DNA of 64,000 nt, from NCBI RefSeq assembly GCF_000018865.1, contig NC_010175.1, positions 1,860,001 to 1,924,000 of the forward strand, written 5' to 3'. Below the pieces are notes generated by a model. It did not search any database, was not told the origin of the DNA, and saw nothing but the letters and a program-made list of their open reading frames with translations. The first letter of the stretch is position 1, and each line of letters opens with the position of its first letter. Position numbers and translations under genes: made by a program. Source of the stretch: Chloroflexus aurantiacus J-10-fl. GTDB lineage: Bacteria > Chloroflexota > Chloroflexia > Chloroflexales > Chloroflexaceae. Below, in pieces: positions 26,157 to 35,413 of the stretch.

Positions 26157-27428
26157 ATGACATCACCTAAACTTATTGCGATCAAACACCACTTACACCA
26201 TGTCACCTCACCAGCAATGCTCATCCTCATTCGAGGTTTTGTAGCGGTAGCTGCTGGCTCACTTCTGGGAAGGATACTCAGCGCAGTTGCCGGTATTTTA
26301 CTCGTTCGTTATTTTGAGGGGCCGGCCTTGTATGGCCAATATGCGACACTAGTTACCACTCTGACCTTGATATCAAACCTGCTGGGGCTTGGGTTTGACA
26401 CGTGGTTACTCCGCGAAGGTGGTCGAGACCCCAGCCTGTTGTCGTTCAATGCTCGCCGCCTGCTAGTCCTGAAATTCGGTGCAGCCAGCATCCTTATAGG
26501 GGCATTAGTAGTGGCCTGGAACCAGACGGATCTGAGTTGGCTCATCATCGTCGGCATGCTTGGCATCATTGCCGAGAGCTACCTTAATACCGGTTACGTA
26601 ATGTTCCATGCACTCAGTCGAAATGGGCTGGTCGCTGTTTTACAGAGTCTCGACGCCTTGCTGGTAGTGGTGCTGATACTCCTGTTGATGAACTGGCCAC
26701 CCCAGGTAGCGACACTGGTTGTCGGCCAGAGCATTGTAAGTGGTACTGTCCTGATAATTGCGGCAATATTACTGGCCAACCACTGGCGTGGAGCATGGCG
26801 GCCTCTACGATTGGGGCAGTTGATACGGAGTGCCGGTTTTTTTGTTTTAGCCGATGTACTGGCAAATATCTATTCTCAGGCTCAAATCGCCATTCTGGCA
26901 TTGTTTACCAGTGATGTAGATGTTGGTATATTTCGCTCTGCGATCAATCTCATCACTATGAGTTTTCTGGTACCTATGGCAATGTTCAATGTAAGCCTAC
27001 CTCTATTGAGTCGCCAAAACATTGAACGACGACAGAGGTATCATATAATTTTCGGCATATTTGGTTTAGCTACCTGTTATGGAATCATTGCCTTGTTCGG
27101 TTTTTGGTGGTTTGGCGCTGACCTGCTCCGCCTCTTCTACGGCAATAAATACGAGGCAGTGGTTCCTTTGCTGACACCACTTAGCCTGGTACCGCTCTTC
27201 AAATCCCTCAGTTTCGTTGCAGTTGCCATTATGCTGGCACTAAGTGCGCAACGCTTGCGCGTTGTTATGCAGAGTATCGTTGTCATCCTCAGCCTGTTGT
27301 TAGGTCTGATCATCATCCCCTCCTTCGGTGTCACGGGTGCAACTGCAACGTATATCGTGGTTGAGCTAGCACTTTGTGTGTTCTATTGGATCGGCGCACT
27401 CTACACACTGCACAAGACACGCATATGA
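26157..27428 (+). CDS. Polysaccharide biosynthesis flippase (Wzx-like)
   Basis: 423 residues with about twelve hydrophobic segments over the whole length, of the MOP-type polysaccharide exporters. The N-terminus (LIRGFVAVAAGSLLGRILSAVAGILLVRYFEGPALYGQYATLVT) is typical: a helix then a G-x-Y-G loop. It would flip lipid-linked glycan units across the membrane. The ATG is preceded by repeated ATA triplets and no ribosome binding site is seen, so initiation is either weak or depends on the long AT-rich leader. The stop overlaps the next start (ATGA). Confidence 0.85.
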   Translation: MTSPKLIAIKHHLHHVTSPAMLILIRGFVAVAAGSLLGRILSAVAGILLVRYFEGPALYGQYATLVTTLTLISNLLGLGFDTWLLREGGRDPSLLSFNARRLLVLKFGAASILIGALVVAWNQTDLSWLIIVGMLGIIAESYLNTGYVMFHALSRNGLVAVLQSLDALLVVVLILLLMNWPPQVATLVVGQSIVSGTVLIIAAILLANHWRGAWRPLRLGQLIRSAGFFVLADVLANIYSQAQIAILALFTSDVDVGIFRSAINLITMSFLVPMAMFNVSLPLLSRQNIERRQRYHIIFGIFGLATCYGIIALFGFWWFGADLLRLFYGNKYEAVVPLLTPLSLVPLFKSLSFVAVAIMLALSAQRLRVVMQSIVVILSLLLGLIIIPSFGVTGATATYIVVELALCVFYWIGALYTLHKTRI

Positions 27429-28684
27429 AGATCGTTTTGATCAATAATCACTCAGTGTTAAATGCTGGTGATTATGCAATTCTGCTCCAGACTCTCAATC
27501 TGCTTCACGCGGCTTTCCCGCAAGCTGATATTAGCATAACCTTCAACGAGCCAGCACTTGCCCGGGCACTGCTCCCAACCTATCGAATCTACGCTGCACC
27601 ACCAGCCTGGGGGGTCGAACTCAACCAGCACCGGCAATCTGTTAAGGCATCACGATTTATTCGCGGATGGTATCTCATCCTCTTACTGATCGGCGCACTC
27701 CTGGTACGCTGGACAGGCAAACCAATCCGAGTCTTCCGTGATCCTCAAAAACAAGCCTTGCTCGCAGAACTGGCTTCAGCCGATCTGGTTGTGGCAAGTG
27801 GTGGCGGGTATCTCTACCACTGGTTCACCTTTGCCTCTGCACTGAGTCTCAGCGCACTTGTGATGCGGCGCAAGCTGGTCATGCTGCCACAATCCATTGG
27901 ACCATTCCATCATCCATTGCAAGTCTGGTTGGCGAGACAGATTGTAGCCAGAGCCGATCTGGTACTCACCCGTGAGTCAATCTCGCTCCGCCGCGCACAA
28001 GATTTGGGAGCAAAAGAAGCACGTTACGAACCAGATCTGGCTTTCGCCTTCCCCTCGGCTCCAGCCGAAGTGGCCGAGGCATGGTTGCGGTGGCGACTGT
28101 CGATACCCAACGCGGCAACAATGTACGTTGGTATTACTGCTATCAACTGGCAGGGCCAAAATTCACACTTTCGACAACAACAACACTACGAGGAGACATT
28201 AGTTGAGTTCATCAATCGTCTAACTGACCAGGGTGCGGTAGTTGTCCTGTTTGCCCAGACCTGTGGCCCTGGCCAGGAGGAAGATGACCGACTGGTCAAT
28301 ATGCGGCTGTATCAAAGGGTGCGACATCAAGCACGAGTCGTGATGCTCAATGAACCCATTCACCCGGCACTGCTCCAGGCACTTTACGGGTGCATGAATT
28401 ACTTCGTCGCAACCCGCCTTCACTCTTTTATTTTGGCAACAAATGCCGGCGTACCAGCCCTATCGATTGGTTATCTGACTAAGAGTATCGGCATTCTATC
28501 CGATATGGGTTTACCTGATCGCTGCCTTGACATTCAACATGTGAACGTTGCAGATCTCTGGCAGGCATTTTGCCGCTTGCAGCGGGAAGGACTGCCTGAT
28601 CACATCAAATCCTATATCGCTACGGCTCGTTCACGTCAGCAAGCGCTCCGGCATGAACTTGCCAGTCGATATGGAAAGGAATAA
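27425..28684 (+). CDS. Polysaccharide pyruvyl transferase family protein
   Basis: 419 residues. The family (CsaB/WcaK-like) start MKIVLINNHSVLNAGDYAIL, the GGGYLYHWF segment, LPQSIGPFHHP and the later LHSFILATNAGVPALSIGY block are all present. These enzymes transfer pyruvate from phosphoenolpyruvate to sugars as ketals. Start fixed by the ATGA overlap with the flippase. The frame is open further upstream inside the flippase gene. The substrate is unknown. Confidence 0.8.
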   Translation: MKIVLINNHSVLNAGDYAILLQTLNLLHAAFPQADISITFNEPALARALLPTYRIYAAPPAWGVELNQHRQSVKASRFIRGWYLILLLIGALLVRWTGKPIRVFRDPQKQALLAELASADLVVASGGGYLYHWFTFASALSLSALVMRRKLVMLPQSIGPFHHPLQVWLARQIVARADLVLTRESISLRRAQDLGAKEARYEPDLAFAFPSAPAEVAEAWLRWRLSIPNAATMYVGITAINWQGQNSHFRQQQHYEETLVEFINRLTDQGAVVVLFAQTCGPGQEEDDRLVNMRLYQRVRHQARVVMLNEPIHPALLQALYGCMNYFVATRLHSFILATNAGVPALSIGYLTKSIGILSDMGLPDRCLDIQHVNVADLWQAFCRLQREGLPDHIKSYIATARSRQQALRHELASRYGKE

Positions 28685-28694
28685 AAGTCGGGCT

Positions 28695-29873
28695 ATGGAC
28701 GGTCGTATCAGTGTGGTTCAATTGATACCTGGCCTGATCGTAGGTGATCTGGGCGGAGGGTTGGAACTCTACAGTATCCGGCTGGCACAGGCGCTGGATC
28801 GGCGGCTATTTCGCGTACAGATGGTTTGTCTATGGCGCTTTGATCGACCGGTTGAACAACAGTGGGAAGCCGAGTTACGACATGATGGGATCGAGGTCCA
28901 TTATGGCCCGCCTTACAATCCCCGCATGACACACGCTGTAGTTCAATCACTAACAGACCTCCGTGCGTTAATAAAACGTCTTCGCCCCGACATCATTCAT
29001 ACTCACGGTGAATATGCCGGCGTCATTGGGATGGGTCTGCGATTAACAAATCGGTCTATCCCCTTGATTCGTACCTGTCATACCACCTGCGAATTTCCCA
29101 ATCATCCACTATTGCGATTAGCCACCGCAATGCTTTATCCATTCCTTGCCACTGTGCAGGTTGGTGTATCGAGCGCAATTGTTGACAATTTACGTCACCA
29201 TCTCCTGGTGCGCATGACCCGGCAACCAATTTGGGCAATTAATAATGGGATTGACATTGAGCGGATAATTCAGCAGCGACGCGGTACAAACATTCGCCAG
29301 GATTTGGGATTACATCCCAATATTCCTCTCTTTGGATTAGTTGGACGGCTGACCGAACAGAAAGGTATCCCCGATGCCTTGCAGGCTTTTGCGCTGGTAC
29401 GCGAGCAGCTACCCCACGCTGTACTGATTATCGTTGGAGATGGCTACGGCGAAAAGCCGCAACGCTTTAGGGAGCAAGCTACCGCTCTTGGTTTGTCTCA
29501 GGCAGTCTTCTGGCTGGGGGCGCGTCCCGATGCAATTGATATTATCGCCGGTCTTGATGTACTGCTCTCAGCATCGCTATGGGAAGGACTACCAACAGTC
29601 ATCCTGGAAGCGATGGCTGTTGGCACACCCGTTGTGGCAACTGACATTCCCGGCACACGTGAACTTGTTCTACACGAACAAACTGGCTTGCTCGCGCCAC
29701 CGCAGAGTCCACCGGCGCTGGCGCAAGCAATGATCCGGTTAATCAGCAATCCTGGACTGGCGCAGCGATTAGCAACATCTGCCCGCGAACGAGCAGCACA
29801 ATTCTCGATCACCGCTGCGGCGCGACAATATGAACGGCTGTATCGCTCATTAATACCCAAAACAAGCCAATAA
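28695..29873 (+). CDS. GT4-family glycosyltransferase
   Basis: About 392 residues, GT-B fold. The donor half contains FGLVGRLTEQKGIPDALQAF, the ADP/UDP-site region GDGYGEKPQRF and the E-x7-E-type motif EGLPTVILEAMAVGTPVVATDIPG. The acceptor half begins VVQLIPGLIVGDLGGGLELYSIRLAQAL. Two starts are possible: 28695 (MDGRIS, taken here) and 28671 (MERNKS), which overlaps the preceding gene by 14 bases. AAAGGA lies at 28675-28680. It is the third gene of the module and probably adds a sugar to the exported glycan. The gene ends 10 bases from a convergent lipoprotein gene. Confidence 0.85.
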   Translation: MDGRISVVQLIPGLIVGDLGGGLELYSIRLAQALDRRLFRVQMVCLWRFDRPVEQQWEAELRHDGIEVHYGPPYNPRMTHAVVQSLTDLRALIKRLRPDIIHTHGEYAGVIGMGLRLTNRSIPLIRTCHTTCEFPNHPLLRLATAMLYPFLATVQVGVSSAIVDNLRHHLLVRMTRQPIWAINNGIDIERIIQQRRGTNIRQDLGLHPNIPLFGLVGRLTEQKGIPDALQAFALVREQLPHAVLIIVGDGYGEKPQRFREQATALGLSQAVFWLGARPDAIDIIAGLDVLLSASLWEGLPTVILEAMAVGTPVVATDIPGTRELVLHEQTGLLAPPQSPPALAQAMIRLISNPGLAQRLATSARERAAQFSITAAARQYERLYRSLIPKTSQ

Positions 29874-29883
29874 CCCAAAAGTA

Positions 29884-30318
29884 TTAGACCCCGATATTGA
29901 CACGCACCTCGCCAATATCAAGCTGTTGACCGGCTTCGATGTTCCACACCTTTGGTAATCCATCAGGATTACGCACCACATCATTGAGGCCAAACGGGTC
30001 ACCGATGACAATCACGTACTCTTTGGGTGGCAAATCTGGCAGCACAAAACGACCATCGGTGTCAGTTTCGGCGAAAGGACTAAAGGCAGCGTCATCGACA
30101 AAGATCGCCGTTTCACCATTGCGAATCACTTCCGCGAAAGCCACCCGAACTCGATAGATTGGTTGTCCAGTAATACTGGAAAGTACCCGACCATAGACAA
30201 CAGCCTGCCCACTTACCGGGGTTGGAATGATTAATTCATCAGTGGGCGTGGGTGTAGGTTGAGCTGTGGTGCAAGCGGTCAAGCTCAACAACAGGCACAA
30301 GACGATAATGGTACGCAA
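29884..30318 (-). CDS. Small lipoprotein with a carboxypeptidase-regulatory-like domain
   Basis: 144 residues from a TTG start at 30318, chosen because GGAGG lies five bases upstream; an in-frame GTG at 30330 would add four residues. The signal LRTIIVLCLLLSLTAC is a lipobox with C16, followed by a Thr/Pro spacer. A beta-sandwich domain follows: VVYGRVLSSITGQPIYRVRV, TDTDGRFVLPDLPPKEYVIVIG. This is the pattern of CarboxypepD_reg-like domains found in surface and uptake proteins. It converges on the glycosyltransferase with only ten bases between stops. Confidence 0.75.
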   Translation of the reverse strand: MRTIIVLCLLLSLTACTTAQPTPTPTDELIIPTPVSGQAVVYGRVLSSITGQPIYRVRVAFAEVIRNGETAIFVDDAAFSPFAETDTDGRFVLPDLPPKEYVIVIGDPFGLNDVVRNPDGLPKVWNIEAGQQLDIGEVRVNIGV

Positions 30319-30570
30319 GGCTCCCTCCACCTCATCATTGGCAACGAGCGAATAAATCTTGTTATCTCAGAAGAACGTAGCTTCTTCCATTTTTACACAA
30401 GCACAACCAGCGCGATCTCGTATCGCTAATGTTACTTACAATCAAGGCTCAGTGCAAGCCTATTACCCAAAGCGAGTAGCGCAAATAACCTGTTGGTGGT
30501 ATCGCTAATCCTGCGCAGCAACAGTATGATACGACCGAACGAGCATATCGGTTCAGGAGAGGAGATAGCT

Positions 30571-32040
30571 ATGCGTCGTGTGTTCAATGCCCTTTTAGCA
30601 GTGATTGCGCTGCTCCTGGCAACTCATTCTGCACTTCCGGTGAGCGCACAGGGCAGTGCCTACAACACCAACTTTATCACATCCATTACGTACCAGAACG
30701 TCGGCACCGCTACCGCAAACATTACGTTTACCTTTTACCCGACATCGGGCGGTACGCCAATTTCATTCAGCCGCACTCTTGCTGCTAATGCCGGTGCATC
30801 GCTCAATGTTGGCTCAACAAGCGAGCTGAGCGGCTTTTCCGGGCAGGGTTCGGCGGTCATTTCCTCGGATCAGCCAATTGTGGCGACGGTTGTGCAATTG
30901 CCACAGAATGCAAATGTACGCAATCGCCCCCTGTCCAATGGCTTTGGTAGCAACGATGGTAGCAACAACGTTCTGATTGCAACGGTATTGAAGAATACGT
31001 TTAATCAGACCACCAAATTCTCAATCCAAAATGCTGACACAACAAATGTTAACGTAACGTTGCGATTTTTTGCCGTTGGTTCAGCCACGCCTACCCACAC
31101 CGAGACCTTTTCATTGAATGTTGGTACCGCTCGCTTCTTTGATGCCGGTACCATTAGCCAGCTCGGCACAAGCTTCAACGGATCGGCAACCATTCAAGCT
31201 ACCGGTAAAGTTGTGGCTACGGCAATTGAAGCAACAACCGATACTTCTTACAAAGTGAGCGCGTTTGAGGGTGTTGCCCAGGGGAGTAATACGGTCTACA
31301 TGCCAAGCGCCCTCTGCAATTTTGGTAGCACTCAGCAGCGCTCTGCCTATGCTGTGCAGAACACCAGCACCACAAATTCGGCAACTGTCACTGTGACGTA
31401 TAAAGATACAAACAACAATACAGTTGCAACTCAGACCGCAAATATTCCGGCTAACGCGAAATTCAGCTTCCAGACATGCAGTGCCTCTGGTATCCCGAGT
31501 AATTTTAGTGGCTCAGCAACCATTACCAGTTCGGGCGCACCGATTGTCGCCATTGGTAAGGTCTTCTCAGGCAGCCCGGCATACGCCGCACTGGCCACCG
31601 CATTCGTTGGTGCGTCTGCCGGTGCCAGCAAGCTGGCAGCACCTTATGTGCGCTGGACGCAAACCCGCTTCGATATTAACCCCGGTAACCGACAACGCGC
31701 ATTTATTGCCATTCAGAATGTCGGTTCGGGTGCTTCAGGCACCATTACGGTCAAATACTACGATTTGAATGGTAATCTGATTGGTACCCATACGATCAGC
31801 TCTATCAACTCTGGTCAGAAGACGAACTCGACCCCCATCGCTGCCACACCTGCGGCAGGCAAGACGACAGCCGACCTTGCGGAGTTTGGCTACATCGGTG
31901 GCTTTGGTGGCAGTGCGACGATTGAATGTGCCGGAACCGGTTGTCAGATTGTCGCCGTTGTTCGTATCGCATCGGCGAACTCGGCAACGAACACGGCAGA
32001 TATTGTCGCCGAAGACTATAACGCTATTCCGATCAATTAA
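30571..32040 (+). CDS. Secreted protein with four homologous beta-rich repeats
   Basis: 489 residues. A Sec signal (MRRVFNALLAVIALLLATHSALPVSAQG) is followed by about four domains of 110-120 residues with a shared pattern: an xxxQN start (ITYQNVGTATANITFTFY, FSIQNADTTNVNVTLRFF, YAVQNTSTTNSATVTVTYKD, IAIQNVGSGASGTITVKYYD), then a GSA segment (GSAVISSDQPIVATV, GSATIQATGKVVATAI, GSATITSSGAPIVAIG, GSATIECAGTGCQIVAVV). The chain is rich in Asn, Thr, Ser and Ala, fitting a cell-surface or sheath protein. No anchor is visible at the C-terminus. The ATG at 30571 has GGAGAGGAG upstream; earlier in-frame starts would mask the signal peptide. A strong terminator follows, so it is monocistronic. I know no named family for it. 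Confidence 0.85.
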   Translation: MRRVFNALLAVIALLLATHSALPVSAQGSAYNTNFITSITYQNVGTATANITFTFYPTSGGTPISFSRTLAANAGASLNVGSTSELSGFSGQGSAVISSDQPIVATVVQLPQNANVRNRPLSNGFGSNDGSNNVLIATVLKNTFNQTTKFSIQNADTTNVNVTLRFFAVGSATPTHTETFSLNVGTARFFDAGTISQLGTSFNGSATIQATGKVVATAIEATTDTSYKVSAFEGVAQGSNTVYMPSALCNFGSTQQRSAYAVQNTSTTNSATVTVTYKDTNNNTVATQTANIPANAKFSFQTCSASGIPSNFSGSATITSSGAPIVAIGKVFSGSPAYAALATAFVGASAGASKLAAPYVRWTQTRFDINPGNRQRAFIAIQNVGSGASGTITVKYYDLNGNLIGTHTISSINSGQKTNSTPIAATPAAGKTTADLAEFGYIGGFGGSATIECAGTGCQIVAVVRIASANSATNTADIVAEDYNAIPIN

Positions 32041-32062
32041 TTTGATAGGCTAAAGGGACGGT

Positions 32063-32098
32063 GAGAGCGCGGCACGCACCTGTGTGCCGCGCTCTTTG
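32063..32098 (+). terminator. Rho-independent terminator after the repeat protein
   Basis: GAGCGCGGCAC (32065-32075) pairs with GTGCCGCGCTC (32084-32094) around an 8-base loop, extended by A64-T95, then TTT. It is 25 bases after the stop. Confidence 0.9.
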
Positions 32099-32115
32099 TA
32101 TGTACCTTACTGTTG

Positions 32116-32856
32116 CTACAGGGTACTTTGGGGTATATCTGGTTTATACGCCTCTATCTTGTAATTTTTACAATGCCAGCGTGATGTATCGTAATACCGC
32201 AGGTCTACATGCGTGGCAAACACACTCGCGCTTGCTAACATCAGTTTCATGGTGATCAGAAAAGGTATTGAAACAAGTCGCACGATAGGACTGCCATAGG
32301 AGGAGGGCAGTATCCAGGGTAACTGGTACGCTGCCGAACGCCATTGATACGCCAGTGTTCCCCAGTAGCCTTCCAATGGTGTGAGTGATGTGATCTGAAA
32401 ACCGACAGCGGAAAGCAGATGGTCGAGACCAAACCGGGTGTAGCGATAAAAATCAAATGGCGCCTCATGCTCTTCGTAGTAGAGTGGCGCGGTGAGCCAT
32501 AACTTTCCGCCGGGACGCAGCAGTCGGTGTAGTTCGCCCAATGCAATCTGCGGTTTTGGAAGATGCTCAAGCACCTGGGTGCAGATAATCGCATCAAAAT
32601 ACGCGGATGGAAATGGTAAATGAACCAGATCAGCAATGACGTCAAGTTCACCGTATGGCTTCGCCACTTTCGCAAAATCGACGGCTATGTAGTTGGTATG
32701 TTGAAACAGGCCAGCGTATCGACAATCTCCTGCACCCGCATCAAGCACACGGCTACCTGCCGGTAGTTGTCGGGCAGCTTGTTGCAGAAAGCGTTCTAAG
32801 TAAACACGTGAAGAGTTCGTGGCTAGCCAGCGTCGTGCCGTTGTATACAATGACAT
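32116..32856 (-). CDS. SAM-dependent class I methyltransferase
   Basis: 246 residues from the ATG at 32856, preceded by AAGGTG. Motif I is VLDAGAGDCRYAGLF. Acidic motif II lies in the YIAVDFAK region, and the later blocks are FDAIICTQVLEHLPKPQIALGELHRLLRPGGKLWLTAPL. This is the Methyltransf_11-type pattern. A long C-terminal part (residues 170-246) has hydrophobic stretches and may contact the membrane or the acceptor. Its place next to surface and glycan genes suggests a sugar or lipid acceptor, but the substrate cannot be read from sequence. Confidence 0.85.
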   Translation of the reverse strand: MSLYTTARRWLATNSSRVYLERFLQQAARQLPAGSRVLDAGAGDCRYAGLFQHTNYIAVDFAKVAKPYGELDVIADLVHLPFPSAYFDAIICTQVLEHLPKPQIALGELHRLLRPGGKLWLTAPLYYEEHEAPFDFYRYTRFGLDHLLSAVGFQITSLTPLEGYWGTLAYQWRSAAYQLPWILPSSYGSPIVRLVSIPFLITMKLMLASASVFATHVDLRYYDTSRWHCKNYKIEAYKPDIPQSTL

Positions 32857-33074
32857 AACATAGCACCTTATGTAGAATTCTAAGCGCATATCCGCAGAAT
32901 GCTATCAGGGAAGGTGAAAGTAATACCTTCACCTCAACATTGGGCAAGACTCCTATATCGATCATCCGTCTTTCCCAGACTCGTTGTGGTACGGTGTGAT
33001 GGCTTTGCGTGGATGACACCGATTTTCTCTTCGCTGGTGATTATCTCACTTTCTCATGCGTCAGATCGGTGCGA

Positions 33075-35168
33075 TCATGCATTTCGCACATCCCAATGCT
33101 TTTTCTCAAGCGTATCCCCCACCTCCGCCACCACCCGATCAAGTTCAGCCAGCCACACCGTTGCCCGCGCATCACTCGGTGCCCGCCAATCGCCGCGCGG
33201 CGAGAGCGAGCCACCTGAGCCGACTTTGGGACCGTTGGGCATGGCCGACCGCTTGAACTGGCTGATCTGGAAGAAGCGGAACAGGAAGACCCGTAACCAG
33301 TGCAGGATGGTCGGCAGGTCGTAAGCGCGCCGCTCGTTTGCCGGTAACCCCTCTGGCCAGGCACCAACGTCGGCATTACCCCAGGCGTGCATGGCGAGGA
33401 AGGCAACTTTACCCGGACGAAAGCCGTAGCGGGTGATGTAGTAGAGGTTGAAATCCTGAAGCGCGTATGGCCCGATAATCTCTTCGGTGCGTTGCGCCGG
33501 TTTGTCGTCGCTGCTCGAAGCCGGTACCAGCTCAGGCGAGATTTCAGTCGCCAGAATTGACTCTAGCACCCGGTTGGCTTCGTCTCCCAGTTCGCCGCTG
33601 CGGATGACGTAGCGAATCAGGTGCTGGATGAGGGTTTTCGGCACCGACGCATTGACGTTGTAGTGCGCCATCTGATCGCCTACTCCGTAGGTACACCAGC
33701 CGAGTGCTAATTCACTCAGATCACCGGTGCCGACGACAATCGCATTGTGGTAGTTGGCGAGGCGAAACAGATGCGAGGTTCGTTCGCCGGCCTGTACATT
33801 TTCAAACGTGACATCGTAGACGGCTGCGCCTTCGCCTGCCGGATGGCCCAGATCGCGGAGCATTTGCAACGCCGAGGGGCGGATGTCAATTTCATGCGCA
33901 CTCACGCCGAGCGCTGTCATCAGCGCGTGCGCGTTGCGCCGGGTTTGGCTGCTGGTCGCAAAGCCGGGCATCGTGTAGGCCAGGACATTCTGACGCGGCA
34001 ACCCCAGCCGATCCATCGTGCGGGCCGCGACGATCAGCGCCTGGGTGCTGTCGAGACCGCCCGAAACACCAATCACCACTTTTTCCACTCCAGCACTGCG
34101 CATGCGCTGCATGAGACCGTGCATCTGGATGTTGTAGGCTTCGTAGCAGCGTTCATCACGGGTCGCCGGATCGTTGGGCACAAAGGGGAAGCGGGCAACA
34201 CTGCGCCGCAGGTCGGTCACAACCGGCAGGGTGATGGCGAGCGGGATACGGCGCATGTGACGCACGTGTGAGCGGTAGTCGCCAATACTGTCGCTAAAGC
34301 TGGTCTGGCGGGCGCGCTCCTGAAGCAGGCGTTCCAGATCGACATCGGCAAAAATGATCTGTTCCTCGTCGCAGAAGCGCTGCGACTCGGCCAACAGCTC
34401 GCCGTTTTCGCAGATCAGCGCGTGTCCATCCCACGCCAGGTCGGTCGTACTCTCACCCGGCCCGGCAGCCGAGTAGAGGTAGGCGGCAAGGGTGCGCGCC
34501 GATTGATTCATACACAACGCCCGCCGGTAATCGGCTTTGCCAATCGTGATGTTTGATGCCGACAGATTGCAGAGAACTGTCGCCCCGGCTAGCGCCGCAA
34601 AGGTACTGGGTGGGAGCGGCGTCCACAAATCCTCACAAATTTCAACGTGTACAGCAAGACCGGGCAGGGTTGTAACGTCATAGATTACATCGGTGCCAAA
34701 AGGTACGTTCTGACCGGCCAGTTGGATAGTGTCACCGATAGCATCACGGGCAGCGGCAAAATGGCGTTTTTCGTAAAATTCCCGGTAATTCGGTAAATAA
34801 CTCTTCGGCGTAACGCCAATAATCTGTCCGCGGTAGATGGCTACCGCACAGTTGAAAAGCCGGCCTTCGTGCCGAAGGGGAGCGCCGACGAGCAGCAGGG
34901 CATTGATGTCGTTGGCCGCCGCAGCAATCGTGAGTAGTGCCTGCTCAACCGCATCGAGGAGGGTTGACTGCTGAAAGAGATCATCGTTGCTGTAGGCCGA
35001 GATGCCGAGTTCGGGGAACAGCACGAGAATTGCCCCTTCAGCCGCAGCACGCCGGGCCAGAGCAATCGTTCGTTCAGCGTTGAAGACCGGTTCGGCAATC
35101 CGTACTGCGGGAATAGCCACCGCTAATCGGGCCAGATTGTGGCGATAGATCGAGAAGAATGGTTGCAT
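33075..35168 (-). CDS. nadE: Glutamine-dependent NAD+ synthetase
   Basis: 697 residues, two domains. The N-terminal nitrilase-like glutaminase has its Glu in [13 protein letters not shown] (E53), a Lys in [19 protein letters not shown], and its Cys in [14 protein letters not shown]. The C-terminal synthetase has the PP-loop [14 protein letters not shown] near residue 360, followed by [35 protein letters not shown]. It amidates nicotinic acid adenine dinucleotide to NAD+. The ATG at 35168 ([11 protein letters not shown]) fits the family start better than the GTG at 35180. The gene stands alone and is transcribed opposite to the aldehyde dehydrogenase. Confidence 0.95.
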   Translation of the reverse strand: MQPFFSIYRHNLARLAVAIPAVRIAEPVFNAERTIALARRAAAEGAILVLFPELGISAYSNDDLFQQSTLLDAVEQALLTIAAAANDINALLLVGAPLRHEGRLFNCAVAIYRGQIIGVTPKSYLPNYREFYEKRHFAAARDAIGDTIQLAGQNVPFGTDVIYDVTTLPGLAVHVEICEDLWTPLPPSTFAALAGATVLCNLSASNITIGKADYRRALCMNQSARTLAAYLYSAAGPGESTTDLAWDGHALICENGELLAESQRFCDEEQIIFADVDLERLLQERARQTSFSDSIGDYRSHVRHMRRIPLAITLPVVTDLRRSVARFPFVPNDPATRDERCYEAYNIQMHGLMQRMRSAGVEKVVIGVSGGLDSTQALIVAARTMDRLGLPRQNVLAYTMPGFATSSQTRRNAHALMTALGVSAHEIDIRPSALQMLRDLGHPAGEGAAVYDVTFENVQAGERTSHLFRLANYHNAIVVGTGDLSELALGWCTYGVGDQMAHYNVNASVPKTLIQHLIRYVIRSGELGDEANRVLESILATEISPELVPASSSDDKPAQRTEEIIGPYALQDFNLYYITRYGFRPGKVAFLAMHAWGNADVGAWPEGLPANERRAYDLPTILHWLRVFLFRFFQISQFKRSAMPNGPKVGSGGSLSPRGDWRAPSDARATVWLAELDRVVAEVGDTLEKKHWDVRNA

Positions 35169-35413
35169 ATAATCATCCACGGCTGTGTTGCGATTAATGA
35201 ACAGGTTGGCGTGCTATCAGGATAGCCGTTACCTGAAAGAAATGTCGGCCTGCCAGAAAGGTGATTTCGCTTGAGACCAGCCCTCGTTCACCCGTTGTCC
35301 AATACCACTGTTAGTATACTCTCTGGGCAAACGCTGTACAATAGAAGAAGCACAGGTTACCCGAAAACTGGTTATTCTGTTCGCCGAAGGTGCCGTTGAG
35401 AAAGGAGTGAGCG

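Noticed and set aside
32899-33406. Plus-strand frames at the end of nadE and in the gap before the methyltransferase
   Set aside because: Mostly antisense to the conserved NAD synthetase C-terminus; no own features.
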